This document shows, piece after piece, positions 47,026 through 62,000 of a DNA stretch of 64,000 nucleotides. The stretch covers positions 51,480,049 to 51,544,048 of the forward strand of contig NC_012870.2 of the NCBI RefSeq assembly GCF_000003195.3. The letters run 5' to 3'. Origin of the DNA: Sorghum bicolor. Its lineage: Eukaryota > Streptophyta > Magnoliopsida > Poales > Poaceae. Made by a program: the position numbers and the translations under genes. A model generated the notes under the pieces. It made no database searches. It was not told where the DNA came from and saw only the letters and a program-made list of their open reading frames with translations. Numbering within the stretch: position 1 is the stretch's first letter; the number at the start of each line of letters is the position of its first letter.

Positions 47026-50000
47026 ATGGCGCCGGCGCTTCTGTTGCTGCTACTGCTGCCAGTGATCGCGACGACGACGGCAAGGGAGGCGTCCGCGGCG
47101 AGGGCGTTCGCCGTGGCGTCCAACGCGACGGCGCATGGGGCGGCGGCGGTGGGGAACAAGCTGAACGTGCACCTGGTGCCGCACTCGCACGACGACGTCG
47201 GGTGGCTCAAGACCGTCGACCAGTACTACGTCGGATCCAACAACAGCATCCAGGTATATATCATGCATGCTCCGGCCCTCTCGATCTTCTCGGTTTTTCA
47301 GTCTCACCTCGTGGAGGCCGGCGGCAGGGCGCGTGCGTGATGAACACCCTTGACTCCGTGGTGGACGCGCTCGCCAAGGATCCCGCCCGCAAGTTTGTCG
47401 TCGTCGAACAGGTACACAAATTGAACCCAGTGATGTGCTCGCTTTCTGTGTCTCTTGCTTATCCATCCGCAAGCTAATACGCGCACCCAAATCAACGCGA
47501 TTGATAGATTCTACTGAAATTTTGCCGAGTACAGACTACCTTGATCAGAACCAAAGCAAAGCAGCCGTGTCATCTTCCTAGCTAGACTGAATACTTGCAG
47601 ACAACAATATGCTAGTAGTTTGGTTATTGCTACTTATAAAAGCACTCGCTATGTCGTTAAATGTTTGTCACCATAATTTGCATATCGAAAACTTTGAATC
47701 GATTTTTCTATACATGCAATATTTTTTCTCTAAATAAATTTATTAAAAAACTATATTTAAATATATATCAATAATACTAATTGCGTATCATTAATATTAA
47801 TATTTTTTTAATATATATTTAGTCAAAGTTGTTTATCGGGAAACGAAAACGACAGACATTTAGGGGTGAAGGGAGTATACTCGAACTTGTCATGGCTGCA
47901 CGTCTCACCGCACTGTTCATCAGTGCACTACTTTTCAGTGAAGGAGCAGTGTTTTCTCTTGCAATATTTCAACATCAGCATAAGTCAAAGTTCGCTTGTC
48001 TTATAAGCTGTACTCTTTCTATCAACCAACAGTATTTTTCTCTCACGATAAATCAACGGTATTTTTCTCTCACGATAAATCAGCAAACAGTACTTTCAGC
48101 CATGGCTTTTCAGACCAGCGAACATGCCGGCATTTCAATGGGAACACAAAATTATCATGATAACATATATATGATGTGTTATACTGTTACATAAAATAGA
48201 TGATGTAATCATAATGTGTGGAACAATATTACATAAAGTCTTCAACTCTAAATTTTGATGCAAAACTGAAACATCAACTCCATATTGTTCATAATTTAAG
48301 AACGTATTGTATCACTTCATGCCTACAATATGCGAAAGATAAGCTTGCACTTCTTTAGAAATTAAAGTATGTCTTCAATTTCATCTGTATGTCAATAGTT
48401 TGATCACAAAGTCATTTCGTATTCTTTGACCATCTTATGAATAGTCAAATATAAAACCAGAAAGCACAATCAGTAACATTATTATAACTAATTATAATAA
48501 ATCAAAAAGCATATATATGACCAAATAGTGTTTCCACTCACCATGTTGATCCGTGTGACTTGCCCATTATTCCAGGCCGCCATTAGTTGTAGACCATGGA
48601 AGCCAGACAAACTTCTGTAATAGAAATGAATTGTTAGCTATTCATTAAATTAAGTTATAATTAAATTAATATTGTTATTATATCACTCTATAGGGGTGGT
48701 TTAAAGGAACTTACGTACCTATATCAACTGGAATGTCATTTGGAATTATAGTTTTCCAATGAAAAATACCTTTTACTTTCCGTCCAGAACCTTGAGCGAC
48801 CATACCAATCCTATAGTCATTTTCCATTTACATAATTGTTTTTATGTACCTCACGGATGTTATTTCGCCTTTCATCTGGTCAATTTGGACTATATGTTAC
48901 TTGTCATGAAACATGCACGCTTCAAAAAATAATAAAAAAATTCTCAAAAAAGAGAGAAGCTAGACCATGTAAACCTACAACCCCACTTCCAAGTCATCAA
49001 TTTCATCTTATGGTCACCCATCTATCTCGACATATGGAATGATGGGAGTGGGGTCGTAGGTTTTGTTCACATTAGCATGTAAACGGTATTCTCACAAACA
49101 ACAACAGTCTCGATTCTCAATTTCACCTCCCATTATCAGAATAAGTTTATCAAGAAACAGTCTCCACAAATTCATTCAGGGCTATCCAAGTTCCGCAAAA
49201 GACAAAAGACTAATGGCACTACATCCGGGAACAACATATACACATACCCAAAATTGTACAAGTTCCGCTATAAGAATATTCAACTCCCAGCACCCTTAAT
49301 TTGGATTTGAGACTCCAAATGTTGCAACATGCTCAGAGTCTTCTCATGCCTCATTATGGATAGGCTAAACAAGGGACATCTTAAAAAAGAAGCATAATCT
49401 AGATGGAAACAACTACAATTGTGTTCTCTGCAGCAACAATGTTGAAGAAATGGCCTTTTACTTGTTCGTCAGCTGCCCCTTCAGTAAAGCCTGTTGGCAG
49501 CACTTAGGCATTCACTCGAACTTAGTCAAGAGATTTATTTTCCAAATGATGAAACAAGTAAAACAACAGTTCCAACACCCTTCATGGAAATCTACATCAC
49601 TGTTGCTTGGCAGATTTGGAAGCAAAGAAACAACTTCATCTTTTTTTAAAACAACGATAGTGCACTTAGGCTTCATTGTATTAGAGAAGAAAACAGTCCT
49701 ACAGCCCACTTATCTCATACACGGACCAAATATGAGAGGTGGTTTGAGCATCAAAATAAAGACGAAAAACTTGTGCCAGAAAACAACATGACCCGTCCAA
49801 AGCTACAAGAAAAACTAGATTCTAACACCAAGCTCTAAACCCTGCAGCTTCTTAGCTCCAGCTAGGCACCAGAGACTATGTTTATCTTTGAATTCCCTTA
49901 TAATTGAAGTTACTGAAGAAGCAGTACCCTCAAGGACACGTGCATTTCTATGCTTCTAGATAATCCAAGTGCCCCAGATTATTAGAGAATTCACTCCCCT

Positions 50001-53000
50001 TCTATGCTCTTTCTCCACCCTTTTATTGTCTTGTGCCACCAGTTGGCAAAGTTACCTTCGTTTTGTCTAGGAACACAACCACACTACTGCATACGGAGGC
50101 TTTGCCGAGAGCCACAGACTCTCGGCAAAGGCAATCCTGCTCTCGGCAAAGCCTTTGCCGAGAGGGACTCTCGGCAAAGCCCTATCGGCACATCTCTTAT
50201 CGGCAAAATGGTCTTTGCCGAGAGTCATTCATCGGGCTCTCGGCAAAGAGTTTGCCGAGAGGCAAACCGAGCTCTCGGCAAAGAAAAGTAGCCGTTACGG
50301 CTGTTGGCGGTTGACGACAACTTTGCCGAGAGCTACCTGACCAAGCTCTCGGCAAAGAAATTTAATTTTTTTTCCTGGGAAAGGTCTTTGCCGAGAGCTG
50401 GCAGGAGTGCTCTCGGCAAAGTATTTAATTTTTTTTTAAACCTCTTTGCCGAGGGCTCTCGGCAAAGCTGGTTATTTTGGCCATGCAGGTGGGCTTCTTT
50501 GCCGAGAGCCCTGGAGCCGGTTCTCGGCAAATCGACCATTTTTCAGCTTTGCCGAGAGTCCCTCTCGGCAAATCGACCACTTTTTCAGCTTTGCCGAGAG
50601 ATGCTCTCGGCAAATGGACCAAAATATTTTTTTTCTATTTTTTCATCCAATTTCTACTGAGAAGATCATATGACACATATATTTCCAGAAAATAATATAT
50701 TTCACATCCAGGAGCCTATAGCTCACATAATCGACATCGATGACAATATATACCACATAAATGATTATTTCCATCACTTTGTCCATCGTAACAAGTTCAA
50801 ATACTCCAAACTAAAGTCACATACATCCAAACTAACTCCAACATGTTCAATAATCACATTCCACAAAGTTCACATGTTTAAACAAAATAAATCCATCACC
50901 ACATAGTTCACATACTCCAAACTAACTGCATCTCAAGCTAAGTCGACCTGACTCATTGTGAAGGCCCCCAATTGATACGAGGGACACCTTGGCCGCGTAC
51001 CGCAGGAGAGCCATCATCTGGAGGTGTCGGCGAGATGGCAGGTGTTGGAGAAATGCCAGGTGCCGCGTTTGAACCCGCTGACGGAGGCTGCACAAAAGGA
51101 CAACATAGTTTATTAGACAAGATGACGGCAATAACTAGTTTAGGACTTACTTGTGTCATTGAGTTTCCTCACAGGAGTATTAATAGGAGTAGTAAATACA
51201 TGAGAGGGTGGCCGTGGAGCCAGTAGCGTAGCTGGAAGGGCTACACCCGTTTGGGCCCCAACCGACTGTAGGAACGCTATCATATCTGCCATCTGTTGCT
51301 GATGGGCAAGCTGGTCGGCCTCTCGCTGGCGCTCTTGAGCCTCCAACCGCTCAGCCATCCTTTGCTGCTCGGCCCTTGATGCTTCGAGCTCAGCCTACAA
51401 CATTGGAAATCAAATGTTAGAGTAATGCAAAGGTAACAAAAGCAACGCGAAGTAGAACTATTGAAAAATGATGAACAACCTGGAGTGCGTCGACCCGGTG
51501 CTGTGCCGGCTCCGGCCGTGGGCGTACGGGTGGGCGGATGCTCACGCTCGTGGTCGATGCTCGGATCTGGGAGAGGGTGGGAGTAGTCGACCTGTCGATG
51601 ACGCTGTTGCCAATCCAGTAGCGCCCATGCTTCTTGCCGCCTCCTATCCTCATGACAAGGTCTCCATCAATGTCATCGGTGGATGGATCGTAGTCCGGGC
51701 CATGGACCTGCCTTGCCGCCTGCGCATAGGCGGTGACCTTGTCGTAGACGCCCGCGTTGGTGTACGCCTCGGGCGGGTCGTCCACGCTGAAGGAGACGTC
51801 AGACGACGCCGGGCCCTTGTGGGACATGCCATACGCGGCGAACAAGGAGCAAGGCTGTCCCCCGTGTGCCGCCGACTGCGAGAAAGATAGCAACAGGGTT
51901 ACAAATGAGGCATAATTGAATGAATTGAAACATTACCACGTACCCATGCTTGTGCGTATCCAGAGAGGCTGCGGTTCCCCTGATGGTGTGCTACACCAGG
52001 CATACGTCGACGCCTTTCCTGGGCCGCCCTGTGCGCCTCACGAAACACGGGGTCCAGCCACTTGTCCACCATCGCCTCCCAGGCGTCAGGACAGTTAGCG
52101 CACCACCAGGCCCTCATCTTCACATCAAGTATGTTACATATAAGAATATGAAACAATGCACTGATAAAAGGCTAAGGAATCAATATGAGAATCTACCTCT
52201 TCATCCATGTACTGCTCACGGGTCAAATCTATTTCCCTTGCCTCCGCCTTGGTCTTCCTCTGTCCAAGCCTCGTCGCATAGTAGTTGATGACGGTCTGGA
52301 CGCGCACGTCGTAGTGCATCTCACTGACGCGCGTCCTTGCAGACGCGGCAACCACGGTGTCGGCATAGTCCTGGTCAATTCCATCCTCTAGTTTGAAGTG
52401 GCGCTGCATGGCATTATTGCAATGATAGACCAAAGATGCAATGTATTGAGACTTGTAGTGCGAGGAAGACTTACCCAGAACTCCTTGATAACCTTATTGG
52501 CCACATTGCCTTCTTGCGTGTCGGTGGCGGCCGCGTAGTGAGCAAACGTGTCCGATGTGACGCATCACATGTGGAGATGTTCAGGTTTCTGAGGGTCCGA
52601 TGTGACGCCTTGCACGAAACTTTCTCAAAATTTTACCACAAGCTACACATGACATGTGATGACACCTCATAAAGTTTTGTGATTTTTTGAACTCGTTTGG
52701 ATTTTCTATAATTTAAAACATATTCCGCACCGTCTCAAAAGTCAGGGTTCGCGAATGAAACGTGCGAGAGCTAGGGTGTCTTCGTGCACACGGCCTTGAA
52801 TTAGCGTAAGTACCATGAATATCGATATTTCGTGCATAGAAACGCGTGATTTCATGCACTTGAAGTTCTTACCAATGTTTTTCAACAAACTCACTTAAAC
52901 AAAAAAAAAGCAAGAAATATAGCAAAATGTGTACAAACTAATCCATACTTTGACATGTTGTCACACTAAGTGTAAGAAGGTCAGAGAAAAAGTTTGGTAG

Positions 53001-56000
53001 ACAAAAACAAAAAAAAAGGAAGTTTGCCGAGAGCCCTTGCCCTAGCTCTCGGCAAATTCACCTCTTTGCCGAGAGCTGAGCCCTGGCTCTCGGCAAAGAC
53101 AAAACGTTTGCCGAGAGTTTAACGTTGCTCTCGGCAGAAGGAACGGTGTTAACCCCGTCAAGCTCTTTGCCGAGAGCTCTAACCAGGCTCTCGGCAAAGA
53201 GTCCACTATGCCGAGCGTCTGCCTATGCCGAGAGTTGTGCTCTCGGCAAAGACCTGTTTGCCGAGAGTATTTGTTCACCGAGAGTGACTGTTGGCAAATT
53301 TCGTGTTTGCCGAGAGCCCGATAGGATGCTCTCGGCAAACTTTAAAGCTCTAGGCAAATCTACTGTTTCCCGTAGTGCCAGCTAGACCAATTGGAGCAAA
53401 CAATCTGAACAAGAATTCTCTTGCCACTACACATGTTGTTAGGAGATGTTGTATTGACTCATCTTCTTGATCGCAAAGAGGACATTTATCTGGATGAGGG
53501 AGTCCCCTCTTAGCAAGCCTGTCTGCTGCCCAACATCTATTGTAGATCGCTAATTAGAGAATTTTTTTGTATTTTGTCGGGGCCAAAGACTTCCACAACC
53601 GGCACCAAGGTTCAAAGGTCACTGATCCATAGAAATAAGCTTCGTACACAGACTTGAAAGAAAAAACCCCAGAAGCATCAAATCTCCAGACATTACGATC
53701 ATCTTGATCACTCAATGGAAACTCTCGAAGATAGTCCCATAGCTAGAGAAATTCCATTAAGCCATTTCTGGATAGGACACCCCGAATAGCCTGTAGGCAT
53801 TTAAGGTTGTCAAGCGCCTCGGCCACTGTTATTTTCTTGCGAATACTAGAAGGTACACATGCAAAAAAACTGGTGGTGCCAAGTTCTCAATAGAGCAGCC
53901 GTGCAACCATCGATTAGTCTAAAAAAGTGTGTTGTTCCTGTTGCCCACTTCTGTGATAATCGCGATGGTGAAGAGCACTAAAGAATTCCGGTGAGACAGG
54001 AGTTCCAAATCAGTCAACGGATGATCAGCTCTAGACTTTTTAAACCACTGCCACCTCAATTGCGATGCCCAGGCCATGACCTCCAAGTTAGGAATTCCAA
54101 GTCCACCATGATCCAATGGTCTGGTTACCTTCATGCAGACAACTAGGCAACATCCCCCACTAGCTTGAGCTTGTCCTTTCCAAATAAGTCCCTTTCTGAA
54201 CTTATGTATTGCCTTGATGAACCATTTGGGGACGTTTAGAGCAATCAGTAGATACACAGGTATGACAGAGAGGAGAAAGCGGACCATGGTGGCACACCCT
54301 ACCCTATTCAAGAGTAGGGATGAAAACGGTACGGATATTTTCCGACCGTATTCGAGACCGAATTCGTTTAGAGGGGTTCAGATCTGTCCGTATCCGAGTC
54401 CGAATATTCAACATCCGATACCGTATCCATATTCGAATACTTAAATCGTATATTTATGATATCGACATCCAATCATATCTTATCCGACATGATTGACATT
54501 ATCCGCATCCGAATCCGAATTCGACCAGAAATATGAAAACAAATATGATATCGATGATATCCATCCATATCCGATCCGTTTTCATCTCTATTCAAGAGTG
54601 ACGCCTTCCAACTTGGGAGCTTATCTGCAATTTTTCCATCCCAAGGCAAAAGATCAGACTTCGGAAGTTTCTTGTTTGAAAGTGGCAGCCCCAAATACGT
54701 ACATGGAAATTCGACTTCATCTTTGATAGGGGCCGTCCATCCTTTGAGTCATGGTAGTGTCTCTTATGAGATGAGGCCATGTTACAAAGCCCACAGACTT
54801 TGTGAAGACAAATTTCATGACTTCCATTTATTACGAATCCTCTCAAATGTCGGGAGATTGAAGGGGGCGGTGGCGGCCCTCCCCCTGGCCACGCACCTCC
54901 CTTGCCGTGTGCAGGGTGGCCCTTGGGCCAGTGAGGGCTCGGTCCTGGGCTTCTCCTGGCCTGTTTGGCCTGACATGGGGGATCCGGACCAGACGTGTGA
55001 CACATAATGAGTACGTTGCGACTTAGCCACTAGAGACAAATGATGGCTTATTAGGGTCATATTTGCTACTCTAGGCAAACATTGCTGGATAGTTCATTCC
55101 TTTCCTCCATCCTTGTTGCAGTGTCGGTTGTGGACATCTTCGGAGTTGGAGCTTGGAGGTGATGTCTGCCAGATTTAGCACTGTGTGGCATGGATTTCAA
55201 GTCACTGCAGCTTTTACAGATCTGTGATGATTCATTGAACTCAATGAAATGACCTGATGATAAAGGTGGCGAGCATCAAGTGATGGCCATGCTGCGACCA
55301 CTATTACCACCTCCACATGGTCATGTACATGCACGTGATGACAAGGTTTGCACAAGAAAAACGATGAGGGGACTACATGAACTAGAGTTTTGTTTGTGGG
55401 ATAAGGCACTCGTCAAGATGAAGTTAATATAGTCGGTGAGTGGTTGCCATTGTCATCCATGAAGAAGAGGATACAGGTATAGTGATGTCCTTCTCTTTGC
55501 AGCAACTATGTTGTGTTCCTTGTCTATTTAGCATCAAAATATATCAAACATGGTTCAAACATTGTTCATTTTATCATTTAAGTCGAAGGAATACAGTATT
55601 TTAATCATACAGAATGTTTGAGTTATCATTTGAAGATTGCCTGTTAGAGCTTATACCCTTTTGTAATAGTAAATTAAAGATATTAATGACAAGGACCCTC
55701 TGAATCACTAACATCTACTGAGTACCAGCCAAAAATGTTACTATCATGTGGGTGCAACCAGCACCATGGAGCAATTGGAGGAGCAATGGGCGCCAAAAAT
55801 AGAAGGAAACAGATGCATGCTGATCAGATGAAGGGCGCCAAGAATAGAAGAAAAGAGGAGCCGGACACCATGCATGCTGATAAGATGAATGGCTAGAAGG
55901 CAGGCGTTGATTAGGCTTGCGTCTAGAAGGAAAGAGGAGCTAGTCATGGCCTTAGATTCAGGATCATGGCCTTGGATTCAAGATCCTTAGCTCCAAGCTG

Positions 56001-59000
56001 TCTTGGCCGAGTGCCTATTTATCTCTGTAATCCGGATGTTCAAAGGCAAGCAAGAACAATATGACAACTTCTAATCTCTCTCTCCAGTACTCTCAAGCCT
56101 AGCCAGCAGAGGGGTAAAACCTTGCCCTAGAAGACGGATCTCGGCCATGAAAAGCATAGCCTAGGTCTAGTTATCCCATGGACACAATGTCCATGACAGT
56201 TACTCAAACTTCTTTTTGCTCAAACACTCAAGAGAGCTGAATATCTTTGTATTAAAGAGGAAAATGATCAAGGTACAAAGGCCAAACTCATGTCTAGTAG
56301 GCCATAATTCCATCCATATTTATATAATTATGATAACGAAAAGAAGCCAAAAATGGAAACAAATATGAATTAAAAGAAACAGGGACTATCGTGGTCAAAG
56401 GGTTCTATAACCTGATCAAAGGCCAAATGGCAAAACTGCTTGTGAGTCATACCGTTAGTGGACCAAAAAACAACTCCTGGAATGTGCACCTCAAATTCAG
56501 GGCTTCAAATGGATCTCTAAAAAGTCACAAAGTTCAGGCCAAATATTTCAGGCGTAGAAAAGGGGTTTTCTCTGTTTGATGCTTTTTAAGTAATGATGTG
56601 TCATATTAGCCTTGGACTCAGACTTTTTCTTAGCTTTCAGGCTTTCTTCCAAAGGTGGTGGGCAGAGAAAAACCCAAACATTCAGGCAATAGTCCGCAAG
56701 CTGGTTGATTCGGGTCAGCTAGATTTCATGTATGGAATGTGATTTTCCTTATTCTCTTTTGCTTTGTCTTCATACTGTTTTCCTTTCAAAAGTAACTGAT
56801 GGATAACATGATTCAGAAACGGTGGATGGTGCATGCATGATGAAGCTGCTGTCCATTATATTGACATGATTGATCAGACCACGCTTGGTCACCGGATGAT
56901 CAAGAAACAATTCAACAAGACTCCAAGAGCTGGCTGGCAAATTGATCCTTTTGGACATTCTGCAGTTCAAGCTTATTTGCTTGGAGCAGAGGTAACTAAT
57001 TAATGTTATATTTGTATGGTGGATGCAAATGATATGCCTTAGTGATTTTCGAGGGTTTAATTCTCTCTATACATTTTTTTCTTGACAATCAACATGTTAC
57101 TGTGCAAAGCATATAATATAGCATTTCCATAGTAATATTGCAATTGCAGCTCGGCTTCGATTCTTTGCATTTTGCAAGAATAGATTACCAAGACAGGGAC
57201 AAGCGTAAATCTGATAAAGGCTTAGAGGTTATATGGCGTGGCTCAAGAACTTTTGGTTCATCCTCACAGGTTCTTATTGTTCTTTCCCTATATTTAGTTT
57301 TGCCTATTCCATATTAGCACAATGGATCAAATTTTGATTTTTGTGAAGGGAATTTAACTGTACGGTTAAATTTCAGATATTTACAAATGTATTTCCTGTC
57401 AATTATGGCCCTCCAAATGGCTTTGGCTTCGAAGTTTTGGATGAAAATATCTTGCCTGTCCAGGTATACGTACACAAGCATTTTGTTGCTCCTTGAACCT
57501 TACATATATCTGAGTTTCAAATTTCTAGGATGACATGCTGATGTTTGACTATAATGTGGAAGAACGAGTTAATGATTTTGTTGCTGCAGCCATAGCACAG
57601 GTAACTTCCAATATTGGTGCCACAGGCCTTAGTTCACTAGAGCAATTAATTAGCTTCGTTTCAAACTAAAAACTTGGATTTAACCAGGCAAATGTTACGC
57701 GTACAAACCACATAATGTGGACCATGGGAGATGATTTTAGTTATCAGTATGCAGAATCTTGGTTCCGGAATATGGACAAACTTATCTATCACGTGAACAA
57801 GGTATTGCTGATCTAGCAAGCATGACTTGAATCTCTCAAGTTTTGATACACATTTTTCATGTTCTGCCATCATTTTAATTTACCTTTCTGCAGTGATACT
57901 ACTATGTACGACATTTTTCTGTAAGAGGCTGCCCAATCATATTAGTCATGTGTAATATGACATGGTTAATTCATACCATCAAACCAATAAATTAGAAAAT
58001 AATGCCCAGAATGCTGCAGGATGGCCGAGTGCATGCGCTGTATTCTACTCCATCTATTTACACAGATGCAAAACATTTGTCAAATGAATCTTGGCCAGTA
58101 AAATATGATGATTATTTCCCGTGAGTCCTCGAATTCATTTAATTTAAACAGCATGAAAAATTTTATGCTAAAAAACATGATGCCCTTGCTCTACTGCAAA
58201 TTGCAGCTATGCTGATTCAAAAAATTCATACTGGACTGGGTATTATACAAGCCGTCCAACTTTCAAACGATATGTTCGAGTGCAGAGTGGTTATTACCTG
58301 GTATGATATTCCCTCTACAGCTACATGATTCATATGATGTTTACACATTATATTATATATGGAGAAACTTGGAAAAAATTGGGAAACTGGTATTTGTTTA
58401 CAGGCTGCACGTCAAATAGAATTTTTAGTGGGTAGGAGTTCTTTAGGACTGTTCACGACCAGCTTGGAAGACCCAATGGGAATTGCCCAGCATCATGATG
58501 CGGTCTCAGGTACAGCGAAACAACACACAACAGATGACTACTCGAAACGCCTTGCTCTTGGAGCATCTAAGGTACATGTTTTTCCCTTCAAAATACTCAT
58601 GTTACAATTTTCTTCCATTTCCCTATGAAAGTATGATGCACTAGTATTTTTATATATTTCAGGTTGAGAAAGGTGTTAATATTGCTCTGACCTGTTTACT
58701 AAGTTCCAATGGAACATGTGTGCCTTCAGTACTAAAATTTAGTCAGGTAAGAAACAAGAAATTATATAATTACTTTGTGGTGTAATTTCCTCGAAATGTA
58801 GTCTTGTTGTAGTAGTGCAAGCCTAGTTCACTTGATCCATTTATATTCTTGCCCATGGGTATTAAAATATTCTTACCAAAATGAGAAAAGGGGACCATCA
58901 TTGTTTTGGCAATGTTTGAGCATAGAAACGTTACTGTTTTATACTCTCTATATTAACTTGATATAGACTTTTAAATGGTCCTTATGGTTCTTAAACAGAT

Positions 59001-62000
59001 TTATTTATCTGACCATACTGTTTCTCTTATTGACAATTTCAAGTGCCCACTTCTCAATATAAGCTACTGCCCTTCAACTGAGGAGACAGTTTCAGCGGCA
59101 AAGAATTTAGTAAGTATTATCTATTAAACTATGTTTATACAAATTAAATTTTTTATATACTAACATGATCCTTTGCAGGTTGTAGTTGTTTACAATCCTC
59201 TTGGAATGGAACGTAGTGACTTCATACGGGTTCCTGTAAGTGTCTAGCAACTTTACAAAACGCAACACCCCATGACAACTTCACTCAGTATAACAACCTT
59301 GATATGAACAAGGTGAGATTGGTGGCTCGTGGCTTCATCTAGCAGGCCAGTGTCAACTTTGAATAAGTGTTCATAGTGGTCATCCACATGGAGTCTATAC
59401 ATCTGCTAGGCTGCTACTAATTTTGGTTGCCTAGTAGGGCTGACCTGTCCACCACATCAATATGAAGTCCATGTTCCTCATTGGGGACCTGTAGGAGGAG
59501 GTGTATCGCCAGGGTTTATCATTGATGAAGATGAAGGAGGGATGTTGTATGCACAAGGCACTTTGCAGCCTGTTTCAAGCATGCCATGCCTAGAACATGA
59601 AGCTCAATTACAAGATCAAAAACCTCAGCTTCAACTAAAGAGAACATGAGAGCACAAAGTATTGGCATAAAAATGACAATTCAGTCCTCCTCGCTGTTGT
59701 ATACATCGACGATCTTATCATCACTGGCCCATTGGATAAAGGAGTGGAGAAGTTCAATGCCGAGATGAGGGCACCATTTTACTTGAGTGACATTGGCTTG
59801 GATTGCTTCTAACAGAGCATTGAGGTGTGCCAAGGTGACGACAGCATAACATTGTACCAGAGATGCTACCCTGAGCACATCTTGGAACTGGTAGGCATGG
59901 CGAGCCACAACCTGGCTCACAAACCAATGGAGAAGAGGCTCAAGTTTTGCTTGGAGTGCAAGGTTAAGGAGGTTGATGCGACAAACTGCCAGCAGATCAT
60001 CAGGAGCCTCCACTATGTCGTCCATACATGGCAGGACCTAGCATTCACCATCCGGTTTGCAAGCTGTTTCATGGAAAACCCCACATAGGAACACCTGCAG
60101 GCGGTGAAGCACATTTTGTACTACATCTCCAGGTCCTTCCATCTCGGTCTGCGCTATGGTTGGTGGACCGGAGTGACATGACTAATCAGCTACTACGACT
60201 GTGATTTGGCTGGCCACATCGACACGAGGACGAGCACCAGTGCCATCCTATTCTTCCTTGATGACTGCTTGATGAGTCAACTTACCATTCAAGTAGTGTG
60301 TGGTGGCTCTGTCTTCATGTGAAGCATATAGTATGTTGCAGCTACCGCATTGCAGCTCAAGCAATCTTCATGTCCTGAGGTTGTGGATTTCAAGGTGTAC
60401 ATCAAGTCTGCCATGGCACTTGCAAGGAATCTAGCCTTCCTTTATAGAAGAAAGCTCATTGATCAACATTCTCACCTTATTACGGACTGCGTGGAAGAAG
60501 GAAGCACTAGTGCCAGCTACAACATCAGTAGTGACCAATTTTGTTGGCATACTAACCAACTCACTGCGTGATTCAAGTTCCAAGAATCGTGTGCAAAGAT
60601 TGAAATGGTTAAGATTAGTCCCAACCAATGACATAGGGATTACATGGAGAATTGATAGATGTGTAGTCCCTGTGTTCACCATCCTCACTAGGATTAGTAG
60701 TTGTTGCTTTCATATAGGTCACTCCTTTTCTCTTTTAATTGATATAGGTACGAGTGCAACAACAATAGAGTAGTTGATGTAGTAATTGTAGAGTATGGGC
60801 ACCTTGCCTGCTTAATAACTTAGAAATTCTAGTATGTATGTGTTTCCTACCTCATCCATTGCCAACAAAAAGAACATCTTAGATTATGGCTCTATTACAC
60901 ACCAAATTTGCATCCATACTGGTAGAAATTTGGTGGAGTCCTGTCCCTCTTTTAGTCCTACTGTTACATGATTTCTTTTAACATTTTCAGGTCAATGATG
61001 AAAATCTTGTTGTAAAAAGCTCTGATGGCACTATCGTTGATTCACAACTAGTTGAGGTTGATAATGTGACAAGAAATTTAAGGAAAGTTTATGTAAAAGC
61101 TTATCTTGGAATCACGACAACCAAACCACCAATGTATTGGTTAGTTTTTCAAGCTTCTGTGCCGCCAATGGGATGGAATTCTTACTACATTTCGAGATCC
61201 ATAGGTATATGTAAATAATTATCTCATCTAAAATCTAATTGAACAGCAACATGATTGTATTCCTAGTTAATTGTCATTTCCATGTTTAAATATTGATCCA
61301 TAAATAGGTGAGCAGCATTATTTTTTTTTGGGGGGGGGGGGGAGGGTTTGCTAAATTGCGTAGGAGGATATCACATAACAAAAGAAAACAATAAGCCAGC
61401 TTGCCTGGTCATATGTCCTCACTATTTTCTTTATGATATGAAGAAATGGCATACAGCATGTTTCAAAGTTACTTCACTAGTGAATATTAAACATAAATGG
61501 GATATATCAAAACCCTGTTGTATGGCAATTATTTTGACCAACGTTTGCTTTAGTCACATGCAAATACAGTATGGTTAGGAATAATAGTAATATTCATTGT
61601 TAGGCCATTCCAAAATACCCTATTAATTTATTCGTTTCATCGAGTTTCTTATGTTTAAATTGACAGTTTTCCTAAAATCTATGTAGGATACAACAGCACT
61701 GGCTATGTTGCAACCATGGTTTCTCCAAGGAATGACATGGTTGAAGTTGGACCAGGATCTCTAAAACTTTCCTTTTCATCAGCATCTGGACAACTGAAGA
61801 GAATATTCAATTCTGTCTCAGGAGTGAGTCTTTTACAAATGAGTTGATCTACAAAATTTTATTCTTTTGTTAAAATGAGTTGATAGAAATGTATTTCACA
61901 CAATTAAATTGAAAATTGTCAAAAATACATATCTGTAACATAGGATTGGACAAACCACCTTTTCAACTTATACATGCTTCTATTTGACCTATCATATGAT

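Larger units (their letters stand above)
49801..54727 (-). mobile_element. 5'-truncated LINE in gene 2 intron 2, split by CACTA and hAT insertions
   Basis: The minus strand, from 54727 down, gives [20 protein letters not shown] at about 54640-54690, then, after the hAT MITE, the RT thumb and connection part (53919-54311, with [18 protein letters not shown] and [13 protein letters not shown]). A zf-RVT region follows (about 53440-53530, [18 protein letters not shown]). After the CACTA element the tail continues to about 49840. The catalytic core upstream is missing, so it was 5'-truncated at insertion. It is antisense to the mannosidase gene. Confidence 0.8.

Noticed and set aside
46702..47340. 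Long + frame that includes the mannosidase start but begins 324 bases upstream
   Set aside because: It starts upstream of the TATA box and reads through intron 1. The ATG at 47026 with its signal peptide and good context is the natural start.
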